Assembly: GCA_030015575.1 (NCBI GenBank)
Contig: CM057340.1
Location: 750,083,632-750,147,631, forward strand
Reading direction: 5' to 3'
Origin: Agapanthus africanus
Lineage: Eukaryota > Streptophyta > Magnoliopsida > Asparagales > Amaryllidaceae
Length of the DNA: 64,000 bases
The notes below the pieces were generated by a model that saw nothing but the letters and a program-made list of their open reading frames with translations, was not told where the DNA came from and made no database searches. Shown in pieces: positions 24,178 to 34,807 of the stretch; positions within the stretch are counted from its first letter, which is position 1; each line of letters opens with the position of its first letter. The position numbers and the translations under genes were made by a program.

Positions 24178-25470
24178 GAGAAAGCAGCTATATACTTCGC
24201 TTCCATCGTCGAGTCAGTAACGGTGTCCTGGTTGGAACTCTTCCGCCACACCGCCCCTCCATTGAGGGTAAAGACATAACCTGACATGGACTTGGAGTCA
24301 TCTTTGTCACTCTGGAAGCTGGAGTCAGCAAAAGCCTCGATCTTGAGGTCTTTTCCACCGTAAACCCAGAACATCTCCTTAGTTCTTCTCAGGTACTTGA
24401 GAATGTTCTTTACTGCTATCTAGTGCTTCTTCCCTGTGTCTGACTGATACCGGCTTACCATGTTCAGTGCGTAAGCTACATCTGGTCTGGTGCACAACAT
24501 CGCATAAATTATAGAGCCTACCGCAGAAGCGTACGGTATAACTGACATGCGATCCCTTTCCAAATCGGTCTTGGGAGACATCTTTTTGGATAGGGTGATT
24601 CCGTGACAAGCCGGTAAACTACCGCGCTTAGAATCTTCCATACTGAATCTTTTCAGTATAGTGTTGATATATCTGGACTGCGAAAGTCCCAACATCCTCT
24701 TAGATCTATCACGATAGATCTGGATCCCCAGTATGTAAGAGGCATCACCCAGGTCTTTCATGGAGAACCTATGTGACAAGAATCCTTTGACAGATTGTAG
24801 CATAGGAATGTCATTTCCTATCAAGAGAATGTCATCCACGTACAAGATGAGGAATACGACAGTTCGTGCTACAATTTTACTACATATACATGGTTCATCT
24901 GGATTTTTGATAAAGTCATATTCTTTGACTGTTTCATCAAAACAGATGTTCCAACTCCGCGATACTTGCTTTAGTCCATAAATGGACTTAAGCAACTTGC
25001 ACACTTTCCCGCTGCTCCCACTCTGATTGAAACCTTCTGGCTGATACATATAGACGCACTCTTCTAAATTACCATTTAGAAAAGCGGTCTTTACGTCCGT
25101 ATACCAGATCTCATAATCATGGAAGGCGGCAATGGCAAGAAGGATCCGAATGGATTTGAGCATAGCCACTGGAGAAAAAGTTTCGTCATAATCCAAAGCA
25201 GGTCTTTGACGAAAACCCTTTGCAACAAGTCTAGCTTTATAGGTTTCCACCTGTCCATCTACACCAATCTTTTTCTTGAAGATCCACTTGCATCCTATGG
25301 GTTTTGCCCTATCTGGAGCAAAGTCCAAAGTCCATACTTTGTTGGTGTACATGGACTCTATCTCGGTCCGCATTGCATCCAGCCATCTTACTGAGTCGCC
25401 ACTCTGGATGGCCTGCTGGAAGCTAGTAGGTTCATCATTATCAATGATGCAATCCTCTCTATCTTTCTTG
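24178..25470 (-). pseudogene. Ty1/copia reverse transcriptase-RNase H fragment
   Basis: Minus-strand frame 25373-24420 encodes copia RT: KIGVDG, YKARLVAKGF, DYDETFSPVA, DVKTAFLNG, the catalytic LYVDDILLIG, and LGLSQSRYI. An in-frame TAG at 24420-24422, where the family usually has Trp after KKH, interrupts it. The same frame resumes through RNase H (AFADSSFQSD, GYVFTLNGGAVWRKS, STMEAKYIAA) and then runs into LTR sequence at 24178. Upstream the frame stays open to about 25465 (QSGDSVRWLDAM), then is lost where H-type hairpin sequence begins. Integrase, protease and gag are absent, so this is a 3' fragment of an Angela/Tork-type element, not functional. Confidence 0.9.
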
Positions 25471-25489
25471 AAAATTTATTTTCTTCTTC

Positions 25490-26060
25490 AGAGCGCAGCT
25501 CTTCTTCTTAAGAATTTTTAAAGACAGAACTTTGTCGAATTAGGTGAAAGATTAAATCTTTTTGAGACATCATTTAGGGTTTCACCCATTAACAGAGCTT
25601 TGCTCTTCATAGAACTTTGATCTAAAGAAAATCTTTTTTAAGGTTTTATTAATAGAGTTTTGCTCTCTTGGAATCATAGATCTAAAAGGGATCTCGCTTA
25701 TGATTTCTTAATCCACTAATGGAGCTTTGCTCCTTTCAGATCAAATAGAAGAACTCTTAAGAGTTTGTTTATGGATCTTGAAGATCAAATTGAAATTTTA
25801 TTTCTGATAGATTATTCCATCATCTTCTCAGAGCAAGGCTCATCTTGAGGAATTTTATTCCTTCATCATTAGATTTTGACAGATGTCTGTCTAGTGAAGA
25901 GCGCTGCTCTCAATGGGAGTTTTACTCCTTTGCCCGAGAGATTTCTCATTTAATGAGAATCTCTTGAGGATTTCCTCATTTAATGTCAGCCTCATCCAAT
26001 GATGAGACTGTTTTATTAATGATGAACTGTTATCTAGATTTTGTGGGTCCCCTTTGGTCC
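25490..26060. repeat. third tract of consecutive small hairpins
   Basis: AGAGC-ttt-GCTCT (25594-25606), GGAGC-ttt-GCTCC (25721-25733), GACAGA-tg-TCTGTC (25878-25891), AGAGC-gct-GCTCT (25898-25910), TGAGG-attt-CCTCA (25965-25978) and CTCATC-caat-GATGAG (25991-26006), with others between. The architecture matches 12541-13260 although the sequence is not collinear. It may be the remaining part of the H LTR beyond the copia insertion, or the leader of the PMD gene. Confidence 0.75.
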
Positions 26061-26164
26061 CCTTTAACTGCATTGCAGTGCGGTACGGATTTATAGTACC
26101 TTGTAACAGAATTTAATTTATAGCATTGGTGGCTGAAAAATTCGTTCTTTTTTGCGCAGGCATT

Positions 26165-29100
26165 ATGTCTTCCGACACCTCCTTCCCATTCATTCGTTCA
26201 GAAGGCGGATTTCCTGAAGCACCCGTTGATCGAGAGGTTTTCGCGCTGATAAAAGACCATGACCCGGAGCATAAGAGTCTTCATCTATGGGGTAAATGGT
26301 ATGATCAAATTATCATGGGGCGGCGAAGCTTTTCCTGTGCGACACCCTCGGAGCCTATTTCAGCGATTGCTTATGCAAATGCGCCTCTGATAAATTATGC
26401 TGTGGAGGAGGTCAACTGGACTTCAGAAGGTCTCCTTCAGCCTTCTATTGCCGCAATACCCGTGCAGCCGCCGGTGGTTTTGGACATCCTAGGGCGACGC
26501 ATATGTCAGGGCGAGTCGCGCCCCTAGGGATAGCCATACAATGTAGGACTAACTCCCCGTCATCCAGCCGGGTATTTGCAGTAGGCCCGGTATATTCTAT
26601 CGGCGAGGAAGCCACAGTTGATGAAACTCGGATTGTATCCCGCCTTTTATACTTCTTTGTTTCAATATTCCACACCCCCCACATGGTGGGTTAAGGCATT
26701 TCTGGAACAGTGGAACATCCCAACCCACACCTTCCTTCTATCAGATCGAGAAGTCTCCATTTCTTTGGAGGAGTTTGCAGAGGTCTTGGGTTTACCCATT
26801 AGGGGGAACATTACGAGGAATTGCTTCCCCCGGATGAGTATGTTTTCGCTACCAAATTAGTGGTAATGGGTCTTACTCCCGAGAATGTTGTTCGGCATAA
26901 ATTTCCGAGCTTAATAAAGGTGTTGAATATGTACGAAACCTCTTTATTGCATCCGTAGGTCGTGGAGTTAGTTTTACGGCTTTTATCGCTGATTTTCTTC
27001 GCCCGGAAATATTGAAGGAAGAAGTCGAGAAATTCTCCTTTCTTGACGACCCCTTCGGCTTGGGTTTAGGCAATCTGCCAGCGGTGGAGGCGGATCAGCA
27101 GAGCTTCTTTCTGCCTGATACCCCGGTTATCCCTTTTGCAGAACTGGCAACTCCTGGGATCGACGAACAAGCGTTCTTTTTAGGGTTCCTAGGGCTGTGG
27201 CTGAGTTGGTTCATGCTTCCCATGCACCCTTGCCGTATGAGGCCGTCCGTCTTCTATCCTGCGCATCAGATGGTTGCTGGGATACAAGTGGCTGTGGGGA
27301 TTGCTGGGTTAGCCCATATGTATCACGGCCTCAGCTTGGCGGCTAATACCACTGAGCCAGGGGTGCAGTCGGTAAACTTCCCGATGCATTATTTCACGTC
27401 ATGGCTCGAGTTACACGTGCTAGGTGTCTTTGGCATCTACAAGAGGCCGGGGTTTTATGACAGGTGCAGGTTCCCTCGGATCATGCGACTGGTTGGCGCT
27501 TCTATTGTGACTCCGACGCAACGGGAAGCTAGAGACTTGCTTCTTCCCCCGCGCATGGTTGGGGATGGCATGTCTTTTACTGATAAAGTTCTGACCGTCG
27601 GCGAAGAGTCGAGGAAGGTGGTGCTTCCACTGCAGGACATATTTAAAGATGGGGCCTCCGTGTTGAAAGCTCTGGAGATCCTTCATTTATACTCCATCAG
27701 GCCAGGTTTCTTAGTGTTCAGGCAAAATGATGCGGCGTTATTCATGAGATACAATCCGCACCGTTTCGCCCAGCAGCTAAGTTACAATCAGGGCGTCCCA
27801 CTTGAAGCCTTCTTGGCCGAGCCTGCTGCTACCGAAGAGGGAATGCGTAGCGCACTGCATCATTTCATGCGCTTGAACACATGATCCAACTTCTTTATCA
27901 GCGAACCGAGTTGCATCCCAAAGGCTCTTAATGCGTACGTGGCGTGGTATTAGCATTCAAAGGGTGTCGTCATCAGGGAAGAGAAGCGATTGTTGCTCGA
28001 TCGCAAGGATGCAGTGCCAGCTGGTGATCGAAATGTTCCTCTGAAGCGACGAAACATTGTTCATCCTCCCCTGAGAGAGGTCACTACAGTTGAGCCTCCA
28101 CACGTGTTAAGCCCTATGCGTGGGTTGCCCCCACCCAGCGAGCCTGAAAAAAAGGTAGCTGCCGCGTCCCCTGAGTCGGACGTGGGAAACGAAATTGGGA
28201 CTCGTCGTCCAAAGGCGTCTACCAAACGCAAACTCGTGTTATCGGCCACCGGCGCCCGTCCCCAGAAGAAAAAGAAACAAGTACTTTCTTTGGACATCAT
28301 ATTAGGCTCGACGCCCTCTGCTCCGTTTAGCGAAGGCTTGACCGAATATGGGACCAACGAGGGTTTATTCGGGATGCTTGATGATACCGACTTGGAGGTC
28401 GCCATTGAAGCTTCCAAACAATCGGCCGCCCTCGAAAAGGAATTGGCCGCCCTTGCGCTGTCAGGTATATTCTATCCTTATCTCTCAGCTATTTATTTCA
28501 CCCTTTTTTTATACTCTGATTGATGCCTCCTGTTTTAACAGGTGCCTCTACAGAAGAAGCCATTGCTGCTTCGCTTAAAACCTTTGAAGAGGAGGAGAGG
28601 CTTCGCACCTCATTGCCAACAGGGGCTTCGCTTGAACGACCGATGAAGGATACCGTACTGGATCCGGATGTAAAACCTAGCTCCGATGATAATATCCCCT
28701 TGGCGAAGGTCCTGAAGAAGCCTCCTCTCTCTGTCAAAGCCGAGAAGCAGCCCAAAAAGCAGACGACAAGGGGAAAGAAGTGATCTTCTAGAGCCATTAG
28801 CTCCGGGCCAAAACGGGAGAAGAAGACCGCTGCTAATCCACCAGACGACAGTCTTCTTTTTCCTGGTTCATCTGCCAAGGAAGCTGCACAACTGGATGAG
28901 GCTATAAGAAGTTCTCAAGACGAGTCAGAGAACGTAAGAATTCCGAAGAACCCTACCCAGCCATCATTTTTTATGAAGACCCTTCTTGGATCCGGCATCG
29001 ATTCATCGGCCCTTTGGAAGAATGGGGCGAAAGGGCCCTTAAACAGGCTGCTTCGGAGGACGCTGCGGATGCGCTTTCATTGTGGACTGGCGGCCACGAG

Positions 29101-30766
29101 TCTACCTATGAACCTCGGCGAGCACACCTCCTTGAGAAGGAGTGTCGGCTTGAGCGAGCCATACAGAAAGCTTCCTTGCGCATCGGTATGTTCCGGTATT
29201 TCTTTGTAATATTTTATATTGTCTACACTTATATATATGTATTCTTATCCTCGTGTGAACTGTGCAGAGACTTCGGCGATGGGGGAGGTTCCCATGGGTT
29301 TACTGATCGTAAAGCCTGCTGATACCCCTAGTGAAACACTGCTCAGTGTAGAGGGGGTTGATGAAACTGTCCCTCCTGCGATAGAGCCTCCTGCGGTGGT
29401 TCCTGCTCCCGAAGCACTTGCTCCCTCAGGGGAGGCACCTTTGGTGGCCACCGTTCTGATGGATCTCCCTGGGGGCAGCCCGGAGACTGCAGGACAAATA
29501 GTCAAGGCCACCATCCTTCCATTGGAGCCTGTAGCGATGGTCACTGCTCCTCCACCGAAAGTTACTATACCGGTCCACCTCCCCGATAATGTGTCTGGGG
29601 GTACGGAGGAGGCCGCCGAAGCTGCTATCCCTCCAACCCAAAATGGGAGGAGCATCGAAGGTATTGTTCCATCTTTTATTTTAACGATCTCTTAATTGTT
29701 TGAACTTTTCTGTCCTTTCAGAGCTACGGGAATTGGTGGCGTCTATCACTGGCCTGTCTCCCAGGAAGTCTTTCCAGCGTCTGCTGGAACTGGCTGCTCC
29801 ACAGGCGATATCCCCTCAGCGCATCATTCTGTCTTCCGGACAAGGTTAGCATTGTCCGCTCCTTTCTCGATATTGTTACTTCTTTATGTAACAATGTTCT
29901 TGTCTTCTGTAGTTCTGGAGGCTGATGATGAGGTTGAGGTCCTCGATGGGCCCGGAGATCTTCCAGACTCTTCTCGTATAAACGTGGGTAAGTAAAGTTT
30001 CGACGCTTTTGCATCTGTCCTCTGTTTACAACCTTCGCCGATCTTTTATCAATCTTTAACAGCTCTGCCTACTTTTACCGCGTTGGAGACTCGCATTCTC
30101 ATGCCGTCTGGCCCTTATGCGCTGCGTGCATCCGAACAAATGGCCAAGTCAAGCCTTCATTCTTTGTTAGAGTTAATCGAAGACCTTCGTGTTGGTAGTT
30201 CACTCACAGCCAAAGAATTTGCCGTTGAAGCCAACGGTTCTCTCCTTTTTCTTGCTACTTATCACAGTGAAGCATTTGTGCCAGTTTGGGTCGAATTCTG
30301 TCGTCGAGTGGAGGCTTGCTTGCATGGTCTCAAATGCACATGCCTTCCTTCGGAGGTGGTGGTTACGAAGACAAGTTTGCAGGAGTTGATTAAGCGGTAC
30401 GCCGCTAATACGCTTTCCTGTGAAAAGAGGCTCCGCTGAAAGTTCTCAGAGAGGAAGCTGGCTTCAACCGTGCTAGGGGAGTTTCAAGCCGAACTTACAT
30501 CTAAGACCACCCGCGCATATAAACTTTGGCAAGAGCTTCAAACCGTAATCAAAGACATGGTGGCTGTTGATAAAGCTGTTATCTTTACCCGGATGATGGT
30601 TGATGCTCATAAAGCTACTGAGCATGAACTCGAAGGCCGGCTTGCCTCCTATCAGGCCCAACAGTCGGAAGCGGAGACCCGTCTCGCAACCATAGCCAAT
30701 TTTGAAGCCGAGACCCAAGAAAGGAAGGATGAACTGATGAACCTTTTGAATCATCCGCCAACTTGA
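26165..30766 (+). pseudogene. plant mobile domain (PMD)-like gene with five phase-1 introns, antisense in element H
   Basis: PMD proteins occur as host genes (MAIN/MAIL family) and inside plant transposons. The start chosen is ATG 26165, after TTTTTTGCGCAG, which could itself be a splice acceptor. PMD-like segments: WWVKAFLEQWNIPTHTFLLS and SLEEFAEVLGLP (about 26660-26810), FLGLWLSWFMLPMHP and VAGIQVAVGIAGLAHMYHGL (about 27170-27340). Later parts are Lys/Pro-rich and acidic, and the last exon ends in an Ala/Glu/Gln coiled-coil-like stretch (about 30600-30750). Introns, all GT-AG: 28465-28541, 29186-29267, 29661-29721, 29845-29912, 29988-30062 (61-82 bp). Each interrupts after the first base of a codon, and splicing keeps the frame. 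Disabled by about three TAGs and two frameshifts at 26525-26960, stops at 27882, 27954 and 28781, a frameshift near 29010, and TGA 30437. Expression of an intact relative is inferred. Confidence 0.75.
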
Positions 30767-30864
30767 AAAATTGTATATTTTTTATTCTTCTTTTATACAT
30801 ACTCCTGAATGAGAGTATTTTTGGTTCTTGCATAAATTGTACTTTGTATTCATTTAGATTCATG

Positions 30865-30870
30865 AATAAA
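30865..30870 (+). terminator. polyadenylation signal AATAAA of the PMD gene
   Basis: AATAAA about 100 bp after the TGA that ends the PMD frame (30764-30766), in a T-rich 3' region. Confidence 0.5.
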
Positions 30871-30999
30871 AGGCATATTTTGCTTCATGATGGTGTATCC
30901 CTTTTAGTAAGTACATTTTATGGATAATCTACTTTGATTTCCTTGTAGGACAGCGATGGCTTAGGAGTCAGGTTAAGATCTGCTTCCTAAGACTTTTCA

Positions 31000-31175
31000 A
31001 TTTTTTGAGCCGTGAGAGTCTCATAAAAGATTTTCTCCCTACGAGTCTTGAGGATCTCGTAGATATATTTTCTCCTTAGAAATTGTGAGAATTCCTAAGT
31101 GCGTTTTCTCTTGAAAGTTGTAAGGATCTCACAAGAGAATTTACTCCCTTACGAGTCGTGAGGACCCGCAAGTGA
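31000..31175. repeat. hairpin-module cluster 1 (variable arms, conserved loop)
   Basis: Five ~45-bp modules. Examples: CTACGAG / CTCGTAG (31039-31045, 31056-31062) around tcttgaggat; CTTAGAAATT / AATTCCTAAG (31075-31084, 31090-31099) around GTGAG, one mismatch; CTCTTG / CAAGAG further on. The loop always resembles GTC-RTGAG-GATC. The same module type recurs at 41830-42345. Confidence 0.75.
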
Positions 31176-31439
31176 TAGGTGAAGTTCTCCTTATCAGCAT
31201 TTCATGGAGTCAGGAGTTGCTCTAGATGCTTCCCACGGGTTCACTGCCGTGTTCTGTAAGGATCAGGCTCCGCTCTGGACATTTCCCAGGGGGTCATTGC
31301 CGTGTTCCACGTGATCAAGAAGGGTTGACTTTATCCGCATTTCACGGATTCGGGGTTTGACTCTCGATCATCTGTGCACCGCCGAGTTGTGGAACTGGGA
31401 GTTGCCGTTGTTCCGCTTTGCTTAATGTTCTGTATTCCT
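31176..31439. repeat. transition repeats before the 130-bp array
   Basis: Diverged phrases such as CTTCCCACGGGTTCACTGCC and TTTCCCAGGGGGTCATTGCC recur about 70 bp apart. No gene seen. Confidence 0.4.
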
Positions 31440-32750
31440 GTAGAGACACTGATTTCTCTGCGGGCCGGCGTGAATCGAGATGTTCTCGTCAAGGACGCTG
31501 ATTTCCTCGGAGTTGAAACGAATCGAGGTATTCCTGCAAAGACGCTGATTTCTCTGCGGGTCGACGCGAATCGAGGTGCTCTCGTCAAGGACGCTGATTT
31601 CCCTGAATCGAGGTGGTGCCAAGGATACTGATTTCCTCGGAATTGAAACGAATCGAGGTATTCCTACAAAGACGCTGATTTCTCTGCGGGTCGACGCGAA
31701 TCAAGGTGCTCTCGTCAAGAATGCTGATTTCCCTGAATCGAGGAGGTGCCAAGGACACTGATTTCCTTAGGTTGAGACGAATCGATGTGTTCCTACAAAG
31801 ACGTTGATTTCTCTGCGGGTCGACGCGAATCGAGGTGCTCTCATCAAGGATGCTGATTTCCCTGAATTGAGGAGGTGCCAAGGACACTGATTTCCTTGGG
31901 GTTGAGATGAATCGATGTGTTCCTGCAAAGACGCTGATTTCTCTGCGGGTTGACACGAATCGAGGTACCCTCGTCAAGGATGCTGATTTCCCTGAATCGA
32001 GGAGGTGCCAAGGACACTAATTTCCTCGGAGTTGAAACGAATCGAGGTGTTCCTGCAAAGACGCAGATTTCTCTGCGGGTCGACGCGAATCGAGGTGCTC
32101 TCATCAAGGATGCTGATTTCCCTGAATCGAGGAGGTGCCAAGGAAACTGATTTCCTTGGGGTTGAGACGAATCGATGTGTTCCTGCAAAGATGTTGATTT
32201 CTCTGCGGGTCGACGCGAATCGAGGTGCTCTCGTCAAGGATGCTGATTTCCCTGAATCGAGGAGGTGCCAAGGACACTGATTTCCTTGGGGTTGAGACGA
32301 ATCGATGTGTTCCTGCAAAGACGTTGATTTCTCTGCGGGTCGACGCGAATCGAGGTGCTCTCGTCAAGGATGCTGATTTCCCTGAATCGAGGAGGTGCCA
32401 AGGATACTGATTTGCTTAGGGTTGAGGCAAATCGATGTGTTCCTGCAAAGACGCTGATTTCTCTGCGGGTCGACGCGAATCGAGGTGCTCTCGTCAAGGA
32501 TGCTGATTTCCCTGAATCAAGGAGGTGCCAAGGACACTGATTTCCTTAGGGTTGAGACGAATCGATGTGTTCCTACAAAGACGCTGATTTCACTGCGGGT
32601 CGACGCGAATTGAGGTGCTCTCGTCAAGGATGCTGATTTTCCTGAATCGAGGAGGTGCTAAGGATACTGATTTCCTCGGAGTTGACACAAATCGAGGTGT
32701 TCCTGCAAAGACGCTGATTTCTTTGCGGGTCGACGCGAACCGAGATGTTT
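31440..32750. repeat. 130-bp tandem repeat array
   Basis: About ten units with period 130 bp: ATGCTGATTTCCCTGAATCG, AGGAGGTGCCAAGGACACTG, TTGAGACGAATCGATGTGTT and CTCTGCGGGTCGACGCGAAT recur in order. Because 130 is not a multiple of three, frames on both strands restart every unit (the ORFs of 61-130 codons here), which is evidence against coding. One unit near 31560-31690 is shortened. Confidence 0.9.
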
Positions 32751-33071
32751 TAGCTGACTTGTTTCCGAGACGGAGCATTGATCCGATGTGGAGGTCATTG
32801 GTTGACTCTAGGTTGTCTGTGGACCGTAAAGTCTTGGAACTGGGGACTTAGCCATGGCTCTGCTGTTTTGACCCTGAAGTCATTTGTTGACGTCGCATCT
32901 GCATCCTGCTGGGGTAAGGAGAAATGTCGTTGGTGATCTCTAGGATTTCTGTGAACCGTCGAGATTTGGAACTAGGGGACTTTGCCATGGCTCTGTTGTT
33001 TTGACCCTGGGGTCATTTGTTGACGTCGCATCTGCATCCTGCTGGGGTAAGAAGAAATGCCGTTGGTGATC
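32751..33071. repeat. second ~133-bp tandem repeat (left part, split by insertion)
   Basis: Two units carry TGTGAACCGTCGAGATTTGG, GGGGACTTTGCCATGGCTCT and TTGTTGACGTCGCATCTGCA; the array continues at 40958-41320 after the inserted element, confirming that 33072-40957 landed inside it. Confidence 0.8.
33067..33071. repeat. target-site duplication TGATC (left)
   Basis: TGATC at 33067-33071 and again at 40958-40962 flank the non-autonomous Athila-type element exactly. Confidence 0.9.
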
Positions 33072-34807
33072 TGATCGAACGCTTTTGGCGTGTCATATGT
33101 TCAAAATTCTAAAGTTATAACCGCGATCAGGACGGTGTCGCTTTGCAGCTAGCCGGTTGAGCACGGGTCGATCCACAGGGAGATGGTTGTATGTCCGTTC
33201 TTGTCTTAGACGAGTCAATAAAGAATGAGTATATGTTTGTTCAGTTCTAACCTATGTGTTTTATATGCAAATATAAAGTTGTTAAGAAAAAGATACGAAA
33301 GTGTAAGCTAAGGAAATCCGCACTCACAAACCTTTGAGCCGAGTCTTGACCAATTGAAGCTAGAGAAATCGACAACAACGTGGATTAGGGGATTTAAGCA
33401 CGGTATTCGTGGAATCCGGCTTATTCACCCTTGTCCTTCCGTTCTTATCTCTTGTTTTCGCCTCCGGCCAAACCGAACGCAACCGGTCGCGGTTAGGAAT
33501 CACCGTTACCTTGGTAGGGTAGGGTGCCTAACGGAGCGCTTGCGTATCGTTTGGGCGGAGTTCAATGGAAAATAACGGGAAAATGAAATGAGCAAAGAAA
33601 CATTAACTTACAATATCGTATTTATTCTTAACAACAATAATTACAACCATTGACAAAACGAACCAAAAAGAGAGAACAAAAAGATAAACAAAGAAAAGAA
33701 AAGATTACAAGCAAGTAATTAAAGTGCATAGTAATAAATTGCAAGTAATAAAAGACAAGAATGAAAAATGCAAGAAAGAGATAAGCAAGAAAGTAACACT
33801 AAGAACCATAGAACTCAAGACAAGCCATGGAATCAATAGCCAACCCTTAAACTTGCAAGCTCAATTAAGAGGTTGCAAGATCAAGAGAAGGGTAAAGAAC
33901 TCATGTGAAATGAAACACAAAAGAGAGAACAAAATGATACAACCCCTTGAGATCAATGACCAAAGCTTAAACTTGCAAGCTCACTTAATAGGTTGCAAGA
34001 TCAAGTTAAGGTAGAGAGCTCAAGGGGAAAGCTAAGTAAAAAGAATGATACAAAAACCCTCATCTTCATTTAACATCCACTCAATGCTCTCACTACATTT
34101 TCATGGAGGAAAGAATGAAGAAGAAGAAGAAGAAGAAGACTAAAAACTAACAAAAAAAGAGGCATAAGCATGGACTCCCTTGCTTGGCTCAGAACTGGGG
34201 TATTTATAGGCAGGGAACTGGAAACCTAGGGCAAGAATTGGGCTCCACATAAAATTACCCAACTGCCCCTGAAAAACGACACAGAACGGAGCCAGTACGG
34301 CCGCGTTTCCGCGGCCTAAGCATGCTTATGCGGCGGAAACGCTGCCGTTTAGAGGAGTTGGCCTACGTGCTTTGTTGTGTTTTCCTGGTTTGTAGTTCTA
34401 TTCAATGTGGTATAGTATTTTTCTCAGAAACTCTTCACAATTCTTCCAGAATTTCAGTAGATCAAAAGGTGATGTGATGTGGATCTTTTGCCATGATTTC
34501 CTCGAGCTCCGTGTAGATTTCTTGGATTTTGTGTTGCCATTGTGTTTTGTGCATGAAAATGACCACCGATTTGCCATTTTGTCCCTTAAACTGGTGTACG
34601 GCAACATACGGATAGAGAGCGGAGACCCGTGTTTTATCTGTTGTTGGCAGTAATCCAGAATTTGTCGTACTCTTCCATGGATTTCACTGTTTAGAGCTGA
34701 GAACCAGTATTCTGCAAATATTTAGCAAACACTGATCAAAAGCACCTGCCTATAAACAAACGAGCGTAAGAATGGGCGGTATAAAATGCAATATTCTGGT
34801 ATGAACA
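33072..34807 (-). mobile_element. 3' LTR of the non-autonomous Athila-type element
   Basis: On the minus strand it starts TGTTCATACCAGAATATTGC and ends GCGTTCGATCA. TATAAATA lies on the minus strand at 34208-34201, with a large GC palindrome just upstream at 34303-34350. A GAA microsatellite is at 34115-34140. The frames 33354-33575 and 33724-34014 recur in the other LTR only because the LTRs are duplicates. Confidence 0.9.
34303..34350. promoter_or_regulatory. large GC palindrome upstream of the LTR TATA box (also 40452-40498)
   Basis: GCGTTTCCGCGG, then CCTAAG, the centre CATG, CTTATG and CGGCGGAAACGC form a near-perfect ~40-bp inverted repeat, about 100 bp upstream of TATAAATA in transcription sense. 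The other LTR copy at 40452-40498 is closer to perfect. An equivalent element with CCGCGG-tt-CCGCGG arms sits at 45519-45570 and 55970-56020 in the Athila LTRs. Confidence 0.7.

Noticed and set aside
24760-25521. Plus-strand ORFs across the copia RT fragment
   Set aside because: Antisense shadows of a clear copia RT with the YVDD site on the minus strand.
31331-32851. Many ORFs of 61-130 codons on both strands in the 130-bp array
   Set aside because: The period is not a multiple of three, so frames recur by repetition; both strands are equally open and the composition is that of the repeat.
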